From Chryseosolibacter histidinae (GTDB lineage Bacteria; Bacteroidota; Bacteroidia; Cytophagales; Cyclobacteriaceae), in contig NZ_JAHESF010000016.1 of assembly GCF_018598225.1 (NCBI RefSeq), forward strand, positions 88,499-152,498: a stretch of DNA of 64,000 nt, given 5' to 3'. Positions 7,239 to 14,893 of this stretch are shown here, in pieces. Numbering within the stretch: position 1 is the first letter of the stretch; the number at the start of each line of letters is the position of its first letter. A program made the position numbers and the translations under genes. A model generated the notes under the pieces. It searched no databases and was not told the DNA's origin. It worked only from the letters and a program-made list of their open reading frames with translations.

Positions 7239-10200
7239 TTATCGCGCGGCCAGATTTCCTTTTCTCAATCCCTGCAGAAACTCCACAAGGTCTACAAGGT
7301 CTTGTTCGCTCATAGAAGCCTGAAGGTTTGAAGGCATCAGCGAGCTTTCCATCTTTGTTCTCGAGACAACATCAGCCTTTTTTACCGTTTGCTGTGTGTT
7401 CATGTACTGGAGCTCGATCTTATCCTCGGTTTCTGACACAATGCGCCCGAAGGCGGACGAACCGTCTTTCAGGCGCAAGCGATAAGCTTCATAGCCAAAG
7501 CTGATGCCCTGGTCGGGATAGAGGATGGACGTGTAAAGCGCTTCTTTCGAGAGCTTGTCTCCGATCTCAGAAAGGTCAGGGCCGAAGTTCACGCCCGCTT
7601 TATTTACCTGGTGACAGGTGCTGCACAGGTTTTTGAAAACCGTTTTTCCTTTTGAGGCATCGCCTGTTTTGTCGACGAGCACAGCGATGGAGGGCAGCGA
7701 AGCACCTTCTTTGCTTCCCGGCAACCTGAGATATTTCGCACCGTCTTCGCGGATGTTGGAGCGCCATGCCGTCTGAAAAACACCTACCGCTGCCCTGTGC
7801 AGGTCTTTCGGGATCTTGTTGTCACGGGCCAGCGCCAGCAGGTAGTCTTCTGCTTCCCATGGTCCGCTGAAGGTGCGCACAGCGAGGCTTCGGATCTCGA
7901 TGTCTTTTGTACTATCCATCATGATGCCTCTCATCACCGCCATGGTTTTTTCATTCCACATGTGCGGCCACAGCGCCCTGATGAGCGATTGTGAGGCGTC
8001 TTTGTTCCCGCCATTGAGAACTTTCTGAAAAAGATCGATGCGGTTCCAGCCCAGCAATGTTTTGGCAGCTTCTTTCCCCGACGCGCTGTCAGGGTTGTGA
8101 ATGCAGATGTCGAGCAGATCGTTGGCCTTGTTCTGCAGCCTGAACGATGAGACGAGCTCCACAAATTCAAGCTTGCCTTTGTTTTCGTCAAGCACTTTAT
8201 TGAGGGTTGCCAGCAGCGCGGGTGTTATGTTGAGCCTGGTCGCGTCCATATGCTTGAGGGCATACAACACGCGTGAATCTTTGAATTCAGTGGCAAGCTT
8301 TGTAAGCACCTGTTGCTTGGATGGGTCGGTATGAAAATCGAAGGCCCTGAAGTAGCGCAGCATCTCCAGCTCATCCGATGCACGGATCATCTCCGCCAGC
8401 AACGGAATGGCGTCTCTGCTGCGGCTTCTCCACACGATATCTTTTCCTGCGGCATTGTTCCAGTCTTTTCCTGCGCTCTTTTTCCAGGCGTTGAAGTACA
8501 GGTCCCAGTTGCCGTGCGCACCGATGCCCAACGCTTCGAGGTACCAGCGGTCTTTGCCGTCGTATTGTCGTGCCAGCGATGCCCAGTATTGTGCCGCCGC
8601 CGTGGTGTTGTAGCCGCGCAACGCCAGGGCTGCATCACGTCTCACCTGCGCCGACGGGTCGTTGATAAGTTTGCCAACCGCCTGCAGCACATCCTTTTTC
8701 ATTTGCCGGGTGGCGCGTAAACCGGCGATGCGTATGTTCGGGTCTTTATCGGCCAGTGCCTCTTGTAGATATTGATCGCCTTTATTGTCAAGCCGGGCCA
8801 GCAGCCACAATGCCTGGGCGCGATGCCTGGGATTTTCAGCGTGCCATAACTCCAGCAGCGCTGCTTCTGCCTCGCCCCGAAAGTTCTTCAGCGCCATCCA
8901 TGCCTGGTAGCGGATGTCGGTATTGGGATTGAGGAGTGCTTTAACAGCGCCCGGAGGAGTTGTGAGATCGACTTCCGGAATTTTATAACCGGTTCCGGGA
9001 GAGGCAACGCGGTAGATGCGTCCACGGTCGAGGTCGCCTACCTGGTGGCCTCCCACGCCCGGATCGTACCAGTCGGCAATGAACAGCGATCCGTCAGGGC
9101 CTGCAGTTACATCCACCGGGCGGAACCACTGGTCTTTCTGCCCTTCGAGAAGATTTACGACGGTTGCCTTGTATCCCGCTCCGTCATTCTCAACGGTGTA
9201 GGTTCGCACTACATTATGACCGGGCTCGGCGTGAATGAGCTGGCCACGGAAAGCTTCCGGCAGCATGGTGCCCTCATACAACGTGATGCCTGAGGGTGAT
9301 CCCGCGCCGGTTTGAAGCACGTTCGGCACCACGCCTGGATCGTTGAGGTGCCAGTGCCTGAACGGGATCTCCTTTTCCATATTGGTGCGGCGGACGCTCC
9401 AGCCCGCGCCGGTTATTTCATCGGTATAGCCATAGTTGCCCTGCTCCATCACATAGTTGATGCGTGTGCCCTTGTTGCCATCGTCATCGTTATCCGATTG
9501 CCACACCGTGCCGTAGGGATCGGCGACGAGCTCGAAGTTGTTCCTGAAATTATGACCAAGCACCTCAACGTTCGATCCGTCTGGTTCGCACCGCAACGCC
9601 ATGCCTTCGCGAAAAGGTTTGCCCTTGTTAACGACCTTTCTGCCGTGGATGTCGGTCACCGTATCGCCTGTGGCCGTCAGCAGCAGCTTCGCTTCATTGC
9701 CCATGTTGAAGTACAGCCTTCCGTCATGACCAAAAGTGAAAGTGTGCATGCCGTGATCATGCTGCTCGCCCTTGATGCCGGTAAATAAAATTTCCTTTTT
9801 ATCGGGAGCATCGTCTCCATCCTCGTCGGTGAATACAAAAGCGTTGGGACTGCACGACACAAAGACCCTGTTTCCCAGCACGCATATGCCGAGCGCCGCA
9901 TTCACATCGGTGCCCTGGTAGAAGATCTTGCTTTTGTCTGCCTTGCCGTCGCCATCGGTGTCTTCCAGTATCATGATCCGGTCGCCACCGGCCTTCACGG
10001 GATTTTTCGGGTTGAGCGCGTTGCGGTAGTTGTATGCCTCGCACACCCAGACGCGACCTTTCGAATCGACGGAGATGTTGGTGGGATTACTGAACATGGG
10101 TTCGGAAGCAAACAGTGTGGCTTCCAATCCGTCATACACCTTGAGGTCTGCCAGCGAGCTTTCGGTTGAATGATCTTCCTTCTTTGATGAGCAGGCGCTG

Positions 10201-10244
10201 GCCAGGAGCGCGGTGAGCAGTAAAATTGCCGGTGTGTTGTGCAT
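7239..10244 (-). CDS. PVC-type heme c / HEAT-repeat dehydrogenase-like lipoprotein
   Basis: A giant lipoprotein of 1001 residues with lipobox LLASAC. Domains in order: an N-terminal beta-propeller of the membrane-bound dehydrogenase type (about 40-400; VWVCEAYNYRN, HDHGMHTFTFG and VTAGPDGSLFIADWYDPGVG are typical), a long HEAT-like helical region (about 400-850), and a C-terminal cytochrome c with one CSTCH heme site near residue 875 in a GVNFGPDLSEIG context. The axial Met is probably in SSLMPSNL. The family is common in Planctomycetes and Bacteroidota, and its substrate is usually guessed to be sugar or polyol. The start at 10244 is chosen because the longer form puts 12 polar residues before the signal. 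Confidence 0.88.
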   Translation of the reverse strand: MHNTPAILLLTALLASACSSKKEDHSTESSLADLKVYDGLEATLFASEPMFSNPTNISVDSKGRVWVCEAYNYRNALNPKNPVKAGGDRIMILEDTDGDGKADKSKIFYQGTDVNAALGICVLGNRVFVSCSPNAFVFTDEDGDDAPDKKEILFTGIKGEQHDHGMHTFTFGHDGRLYFNMGNEAKLLLTATGDTVTDIHGRKVVNKGKPFREGMALRCEPDGSNVEVLGHNFRNNFELVADPYGTVWQSDNDDDGNKGTRINYVMEQGNYGYTDEITGAGWSVRRTNMEKEIPFRHWHLNDPGVVPNVLQTGAGSPSGITLYEGTMLPEAFRGQLIHAEPGHNVVRTYTVENDGAGYKATVVNLLEGQKDQWFRPVDVTAGPDGSLFIADWYDPGVGGHQVGDLDRGRIYRVASPGTGYKIPEVDLTTPPGAVKALLNPNTDIRYQAWMALKNFRGEAEAALLELWHAENPRHRAQALWLLARLDNKGDQYLQEALADKDPNIRIAGLRATRQMKKDVLQAVGKLINDPSAQVRRDAALALRGYNTTAAAQYWASLARQYDGKDRWYLEALGIGAHGNWDLYFNAWKKSAGKDWNNAAGKDIVWRSRSRDAIPLLAEMIRASDELEMLRYFRAFDFHTDPSKQQVLTKLATEFKDSRVLYALKHMDATRLNITPALLATLNKVLDENKGKLEFVELVSSFRLQNKANDLLDICIHNPDSASGKEAAKTLLGWNRIDLFQKVLNGGNKDASQSLIRALWPHMWNEKTMAVMRGIMMDSTKDIEIRSLAVRTFSGPWEAEDYLLALARDNKIPKDLHRAAVGVFQTAWRSNIREDGAKYLRLPGSKEGASLPSIAVLVDKTGDASKGKTVFKNLCSTCHQVNKAGVNFGPDLSEIGDKLSKEALYTSILYPDQGISFGYEAYRLRLKDGSSAFGRIVSETEDKIELQYMNTQQTVKKADVVSRTKMESSLMPSNLQASMSEQDLVDLVEFLQGLRKGNLAAR

Positions 10245-10269
10245 ATAGGTGGAGGCGGTTGTTAGACAT

Positions 10270-10277
10270 GAAAGATA
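10270..10277 (-). promoter_or_regulatory. Possible promoter of the PVC-type gene
   Basis: The minus strand reads TTGACA, 17 bases, then TATCTTTC. The second element is one mismatch from TAnnTTTG and lies 25 bases before the chosen ATG at 10244. Confidence 0.4.
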
Positions 10278-10380
10278 CACATCAGCACAGATATTGTCAA
10301 TTTAACTATATGTTCTGAAAAAACATACAAACCAATCTCACGCAAACGCGTCACTGGCTAATTGGTCCAGATCTGCGGAG

Positions 10381-10728
10381 TCAGTCTTTTTTGTCTTTGG
10401 ACAGATCGTCAAAAAGGCTGTTGAAGATCGACAGGATGAGACTGAACAATAATGCCCACCAGAATCCGCCCACGTAGAAGCCCGAGACCAGGTAATCGAC
10501 CAGCAAAATGATCAGGGCGTTGATCACCAGCAGGAACAAACCCAGCGTCACGATGGTGATGGGTATGGTTAGAACGATGAGGATGGGTTTTACGATCACA
10601 TTGGCGATGGCGAGCACCAGCGCCACAATGAGGGCTGTTCCATATCCATCTACGTCAACCCCGGGCAGCAGGTAAGCGGTGAGCACAACAGCTAACCCGT
10701 TGAGCAGAAAGCGGATAATCCAATTCAT
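10381..10728 (-). CDS. Phage holin family 4-like membrane protein
   Basis: A 115-residue integral membrane protein with about four hydrophobic helices (residues 5-20, 28-50, 55-78, 85-105). It has the family pattern NWIIRFLLNGLAVVLTAYLLPGV and NVIVKPILIVLTIPITIVTLGLF (split motifs). The C-terminus is short, charged and cytosolic (DDLSKDKKD). Despite the name of the family (PF04020), such chromosomal copies are not linked to phage lysis. No phage genes are nearby. Its function is unknown. Confidence 0.85.
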   Translation of the reverse strand: MNWIIRFLLNGLAVVLTAYLLPGVDVDGYGTALIVALVLAIANVIVKPILIVLTIPITIVTLGLFLLVINALIILLVDYLVSGFYVGGFWWALLFSLILSIFNSLFDDLSKDKKD

Positions 10729-10796
10729 AATGGATGCAAAAATTTTGTATGAATATCTGCTTTTAAGTCAACAAGTCAAATTCTAAATTGCCAGTC

Positions 10797-12170
10797 ATGT
10801 ACGCGATTGTTGACATAGAAACGACGGGAGGATACGCCGCGAATCATCGCATAACAGAGATCGCCATTTATCTTCACGATGGTGTTCAGATCACAGACAC
10901 GTTTCATACGTTGGTCAATCCGGGCAGAAGCATCCCTTATTACATCACGGGCCTCACCGGCATCACCTCTGAAATGGTGTTATCGGCGCCTACATTCGAT
11001 CAGATCGCGCCCCAGGTCTTCGAGAAGCTCGACGGGAAAGTGTTCGTAGCGCACAATGCACACTTCGATTACTCGTTCCTGAAAAAAGAATTCGAGCAGG
11101 CCGGTATCAACTGGCAGGCCAGGAAACTTTGCACCGTACGACTCAGCAGAAAAATTATTCCGGGCCTGCGATCCTACAGCCTCGGAAGCCTGGCGGAGAG
11201 TCTGGGCATCGAGATCACCAACCGTCACCGCGCCAAGGGAGATGCCGGTGCCACGGTAAAGATCTTCGATCAGCTTTTGCAGCGCGACCGCGACAGCCAC
11301 ATACTCAAAGCCCTGAAACGCAATTCGGGCGAGACCATTCTTCCTCCGAATCTACCGAAAGAGCAGTTCGATAAGCTTCCGGCAAAATGTGGTGTGTACT
11401 ACTTCCACGACGCCAGGGGAAACGTTATCTACGTCGGCAAGGCCATCAACATCAAGAAACGTATTGCAGGACATTTCACCGGCGATGCGCGTGAGTGGAG
11501 CCGCTCCAAGATCAGGAACGAGATCCATCACGTCACGTATGAGCTTACAGGCAACGAGCTGATCGCGCTCATTCTCGAATCGCAGGAGATCCGCAAGCTG
11601 TGGCCCAAGTATAACCATGCCCAGAAATATCGTGTGGAGGAGTGGGGCATCTATAACTACGAAGACCGGAATGGCTACCAGCGTTTTTCCGTGAACCTGG
11701 TTACAAGAGGCTCACGTCCGCTGATGCGTTTCTCTGCCAAGGGCGATGCATGGAATTTTCTCTGGGAGAAGGTGCGTGAGTTCAAGCTGTGCCCCAAGCT
11801 GAGTGGCCTGCAGGTGTCGAAGGGCCTCTGCTTCAACTACCAGACCGGCGAATGCCAGGGTGCGTGCATGTGCATTGAGTCAGTAAAAAAATACAACAAA
11901 CGCATCGAGCGGGCCATCAGCTCATTGTCATCGCAGGGCAGCTCTGTGGCCATCATCGGCAAGGGCAGGAACGTGGATGAGCAATCGCTGGTGCTCGTGG
12001 AGAAAGGAAGTTACCTGGGCTTTGGATTTTTCGATAGCAACGTCTCCATCTCCGACCTCGAATCTGCCAGAAACTTTGTACGCAAAAGTGTAGAGACGCC
12101 AACCGTACAGAATCTTATCAACTCATACATCAGCAATCCGAGAGGAGCAGAGGTGATCAATTTTGGCTGA
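10797..12170 (+). CDS. DEDDh exonuclease / GIY-YIG nuclease fusion (PolC-epsilon + UvrC-like)
   Basis: A 457-residue fusion. Residues 1-165 are a DnaQ-like 3'-5' exonuclease: VDIETTG gives Asp6/Glu8, HNAHFDYSFL gives the second Asp, and HRAKGDA gives His and Asp. Residues about 197-280 are a GIY-YIG nuclease (GVYYFHDARGNVIYVGKAI, then RIAGHF). The C-terminal part keeps a UvrC-like Cys segment (CFNYQTGECQGACMC, near 340-355). Such proteins are annotated as DNA polymerase III epsilon-like and are thought to act in excision repair in the manner of Cho. The UvrB- and UvrA-binding parts of UvrC are absent. The ATG at 10797 is preferred over an upstream TTG because the strand with the catalytic Asp starts right there. 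Confidence 0.88.
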   Translation: MYAIVDIETTGGYAANHRITEIAIYLHDGVQITDTFHTLVNPGRSIPYYITGLTGITSEMVLSAPTFDQIAPQVFEKLDGKVFVAHNAHFDYSFLKKEFEQAGINWQARKLCTVRLSRKIIPGLRSYSLGSLAESLGIEITNRHRAKGDAGATVKIFDQLLQRDRDSHILKALKRNSGETILPPNLPKEQFDKLPAKCGVYYFHDARGNVIYVGKAINIKKRIAGHFTGDAREWSRSKIRNEIHHVTYELTGNELIALILESQEIRKLWPKYNHAQKYRVEEWGIYNYEDRNGYQRFSVNLVTRGSRPLMRFSAKGDAWNFLWEKVREFKLCPKLSGLQVSKGLCFNYQTGECQGACMCIESVKKYNKRIERAISSLSSQGSSVAIIGKGRNVDEQSLVLVEKGSYLGFGFFDSNVSISDLESARNFVRKSVETPTVQNLINSYISNPRGAEVINFG

Positions 12171-12173
12171 AAG

Positions 12174-12347
12174 AGTCGACAGTCCACGGTCCACAGTCCA
12201 CAGCAGTTTGATGTAACTACATATTATCGTACTTCGTTTCCGATAGCTTGTACTTTCAGAGAAATAAGTGGGACGCAATAAACAGCAACGAAACTGAGAT
12301 TGCAATACTACCCGTCCGTGGTCTGTGGACCGTCGACTGTGGACTCC
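12174..12347. repeat. Heptamer-periodic inverted repeat (GTCCACA family)
   Basis: Left arm 12174-12205 reads GTCGACA GTCCACG GTCCACA GTCCACA; right arm 12315-12347 reads CCGTGGT CTGTGGA CCGTCGA CTGTGGA. They are inverted and 109 bases apart. The spacer holds a TACTTCG-type fragment and half of the CCGATAGCTATCGG palindrome (12229-12256). The arms fill the gap between two convergent genes exactly: the left starts 4 bases after one stop and the right ends 1 base before the other. Confidence 0.8.
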
Positions 12348-13034
12348 TCATCTTCTCTTCCTTCCCGTAATCCCCGGATACAACAAGGGCACGGGATCGC
12401 TTGCAAAGATCTCTTTCGTATCTACATCCATCATCGAGAGCACGCCTTCCCATCCGGCGCCGGTGTCCATGAACCACACTTCGCATGATTGAATGGGATT
12501 GCTGAAAGGGATAGGGGTGTGGCCGATATAAACCTCTTCAAATGAGGTGAGCTTGCCACTGATCTCTTTGATGTAGAGGTCGTACGCCGTTCTGGCAAAG
12601 TTACGGTCCCACAGCAACGTGTGGCGGCTTTGCTTTTCGAGCGGGAGCTTGGGGTCTATGCCAGCATGAACGAACAATTTCTGACCGAGCTGGTAGTAGG
12701 GCACGGCGCGTTTAAGGTACCTCACGTGGCCCGCGGGTGGCTGGTGGTTGTATGATTCAACCGTGGCCTTTCCACCCTGCTCCAGCCAGAGGTCTTCCAT
12801 CATGCCGGTTTCCATCCACTCCAGCGTCCAGAAGTCATGGTTGCCCAGTACATGCACCAGGTTCTTAACTCTCAGTAATTTGTCGATACAGGCGCGGGTT
12901 TCCGGCCATCCGTCGGCAACGTCTCCCAGGCAGATCAGGTGGTCATGCTCGAAGTCAAAGGAGCTCCGTTCAAGGCATTGCCTCAAAGCCCGGTAAGCGC
13001 CGTGGATATCGCCTATTACAAATGTGCGGTGCAT
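12348..13034 (-). CDS. Metallophosphoesterase (serine/threonine phosphatase-like)
   Basis: A 228-residue cytosolic phosphoesterase of the PPP-like bacterial group. Metal-binding motifs are GDIHG (residues 8-12), GDVADG (about 37-42) and GNHDFW (about 64-69), with later His in FVHAGID and GHTPI. It may dephosphorylate Ser/Thr or cleave Ap4A; lambda-type phosphatases and ApaH share these motifs, so the substrate is open. It is a single gene with its own TAATTTTG box. The stop codon touches the right arm of the heptamer repeat. Confidence 0.9.
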   Translation of the reverse strand: MHRTFVIGDIHGAYRALRQCLERSSFDFEHDHLICLGDVADGWPETRACIDKLLRVKNLVHVLGNHDFWTLEWMETGMMEDLWLEQGGKATVESYNHQPPAGHVRYLKRAVPYYQLGQKLFVHAGIDPKLPLEKQSRHTLLWDRNFARTAYDLYIKEISGKLTSFEEVYIGHTPIPFSNPIQSCEVWFMDTGAGWEGVLSMMDVDTKEIFASDPVPLLYPGITGRKRR

Positions 13035-13051
13035 GTGGGGTTTTCAGAAAA

Positions 13052-13059
13052 CAAAATTA
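13052..13059 (-). promoter_or_regulatory. -7 box TAATTTTG for the phosphoesterase
   Basis: Reverse complement reads TAATTTTG, an exact TAnnTTTG match, 18 bases before the ATG at 13034. Confidence 0.55.
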
Positions 13060-13396
13060 TCAAAGGGGTTGCCGGGTGCGTGGGTTGATTGATAATATGC
13101 AGGCTTAAAATAATTACTCACAACCGGGTAAAAGAAGATGACTGCGCGCGGGAACGCTCTAAATACGATAAATTGATCTTTACGACGTCGAACCTCCCGT
13201 TTCGGACGGTAGAAAAAGGTCACGTTGCCTCGCAGGCAGGAAGTAACAAAAGGTTAACGGTCATCCGGAGGCCTGCTACCGCGAATGAGGGGAAGGCAAT
13301 GGCATGGAATTATGGGAAGAAGGCAAGGGAGATGCAGACAGGGGAAGGATAAAGCCTAACATCAAATTTTTTAGGCGAAAATGTCGATAATTACGC
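13060..13396. other. Intergenic stretch with no recognised gene
   Basis: About 340 bases between the divergent phosphoesterase and MoxR promoters. The one long reading frame here (13089-13352) has a composition unlike the neighbours and no domain sense. I see no repeat arm, tRNA or terminator. A small RNA or a long leader cannot be excluded. Confidence 0.4.
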
Positions 13397-13404
13397 TATT
13401 TTTG
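13397..13404 (+). promoter_or_regulatory. -7 box TATTTTTG for moxR
   Basis: Exact TAnnTTTG match 21 bases before the ATG at 13425. Confidence 0.6.
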
Positions 13405-13424
13405 GCGGATTTAATTTCTCAATC

Positions 13425-14411
13425 ATGGAAGCTGCGGCAGTAGAAAAGCAACAGGAGCACAAGGACAAGATCAGGCAGGTGATCACCGAAGTTGGCAAGG
13501 TGGTGGTGGGGCAGGAATACATGGTGAACCGCCTGCTGGTGGGATTGTTTACCAACGGACACATTCTGCTGGAAGGTGTTCCGGGGCTCGCCAAAACCCT
13601 CACTGTAAGTACACTTGCCCAGGTGCTGCACCTCGACTTTCAGCGCATCCAGTTCACACCCGATCTGCTTCCCGCCGATCTCGTGGGCACCATGATCTAC
13701 AACCAGAAAGACGGAAAGTTCGAAGTAAAAAAAGGACCGATCTTCGCCAACATTATACTGGCCGATGAGATCAACCGTTCGCCAGCAAAAGTACAGTCTG
13801 CGTTGCTGGAAGCGATGCAGGAGAAAACGGTGACCATTGGTGACACCACGTTCAAGCTCGACCGCCCTTTTCTTGTGATGGCCACGCAAAACCCGGTTGA
13901 CCAGGAAGGAACATACCCGCTTCCGGAAGCCCAGGTAGACCGCTTCATGATGAAAGTGTTTGTGAACTATCCTACCAAAGAGCAGGAGATGGAAGTGATG
14001 CGCCGGATCTCGAACATGAAGTTTGATTTTACCGTGAACACTGTGCTCACGAAAGAAGATATCTTTGATATCCGCGACCATGTGAACAAAGTGAAGATCT
14101 CCGAATCGCTCGAGCGTTATATTATTGAGCTGGTGTATGCCACGCGAAAACCGCTGGAGTACAAGCTCAACGAGCAGGCGCAGTACATCCAGTTCGGTGC
14201 ATCTCCCCGCGCCAGCATCAACCTCAACCTGTCTGCAAAAGCCATGGCCTACATGGATGGTCGTGATTATGTGCTGCCCGAAGACATCAAGGAAGTAGCG
14301 CTCGACGTGATGAACCACCGCATCATCCTCAACTACGAAGCAGAAGCCGATAATGTGAAGACTCCTGATGTTATTAAGGCGATTTTGGCGAAGGTTCCTA
14401 TTAGTAAGTAG
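13425..14411 (+). CDS. MoxR family AAA+ ATPase (first copy)
   Basis: A 328-residue AAA-3 ATPase of the MoxR group, chaperone-like proteins thought to help mature VWA-containing partners. Walker A is GVPGLAKT (51-58), Walker B LADEINR (Asp114/Glu115), and sensor 1 lies in ATQNPVDQEGTYPLPEAQ. The C-terminal lid is GASPRASINL onward. Unlike the copy at 55.8 kb, it has no DUF58 or VWA gene directly downstream, and a heptamer repeat follows the stop by 3 bases. A VWA-type membrane protein sits at 22-24 kb on the other strand and could be a partner, but nothing here shows that. Confidence 0.93.
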   Translation: MEAAAVEKQQEHKDKIRQVITEVGKVVVGQEYMVNRLLVGLFTNGHILLEGVPGLAKTLTVSTLAQVLHLDFQRIQFTPDLLPADLVGTMIYNQKDGKFEVKKGPIFANIILADEINRSPAKVQSALLEAMQEKTVTIGDTTFKLDRPFLVMATQNPVDQEGTYPLPEAQVDRFMMKVFVNYPTKEQEMEVMRRISNMKFDFTVNTVLTKEDIFDIRDHVNKVKISESLERYIIELVYATRKPLEYKLNEQAQYIQFGASPRASINLNLSAKAMAYMDGRDYVLPEDIKEVALDVMNHRIILNYEAEADNVKTPDVIKAILAKVPISK

Positions 14412-14414
14412 TGT

Positions 14415-14630
14415 AGAGTCCACGGTCCACAGTCGACAGTCCACGGCCGTGGGGTATTTGAATCACGCTTTTTCCTATCACATCATAACCGGTATGTAAA
14501 TATGCAGCGGATGATCATCGGGATCTTTCGCTCGCACATACCCAGGCAGCCAGCCACGCTCAGGATTCCGGTTTTTAGTTAAAGGTCATCGCCGGCCGTG
14601 GACCGTGGTCTGTCGACTATGGACTCCTCC
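14415..14630. repeat. Heptamer-periodic inverted repeat (GTCCACG family)
   Basis: Left arm about 14417-14450 (GTCCACG GTCCACA GTCGACA GTCCACG), right arm 14592-14630 (CCGTGGA CCGTGGT CTGTCGA CTATGGA), inverted, with about 140 bases between. It starts 3 bases after the MoxR stop and occupies the first half of the 482-base gap before the TonB receptor. Confidence 0.78.
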
Positions 14631-14683
14631 GCATTTCCCGAACATAATTTTGTGTTCCGATCATAATCCAATATTCGTTTTTG

Positions 14684-14837
14684 TTAACAACAGATTAACT
14701 ACATTAAAAAATCTTGTAAAAATTGTTAAGCGCCGGCTTGTGAAGTAGCTGATTATCAGAGTCTAGTCCGCGGGACCTTAATAACACCTGCCATATGCGA
14801 CTTCAATGCGGGCCTGGTCCTTAACAATTTCGTAACA
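14684..14837 (+). promoter_or_regulatory. TTAAC direct repeats upstream of the TonB receptor
   Basis: TTAA cores start at 14684, 14695, 14704 and 14726. The first two are exactly 11 bases apart, and 14704 to 14726 is 22. Closer to the gene, TTAACA at 14821 and GTAACA at 14832 are again 11 apart. Helical-phase direct repeats like this are typical targets of OmpR/PhoB-type regulators. The identity of the regulator is inference. Confidence 0.4.
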
Positions 14838-14893
14838 CAGAGGTGCCAGTCAGGTAATATTGGAGTAAGACCTTTGCAGCAAATACAAATTAT

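Noticed and set aside
10381..10728. Prophage holin marking a prophage
   Set aside because: No other phage gene is near, and chromosomal members of this family are common.
13089..13352. 87-codon frame between the phosphoesterase and moxR
   Set aside because: No signal, domain or promoter of its own; residue mix is like random DNA.
13419..14444. Long open frame antisense to moxR (341 codons)
   Set aside because: It mirrors the MoxR frame, is His- and Phe-rich with no domain sense, and MoxR motifs are intact on the other strand.
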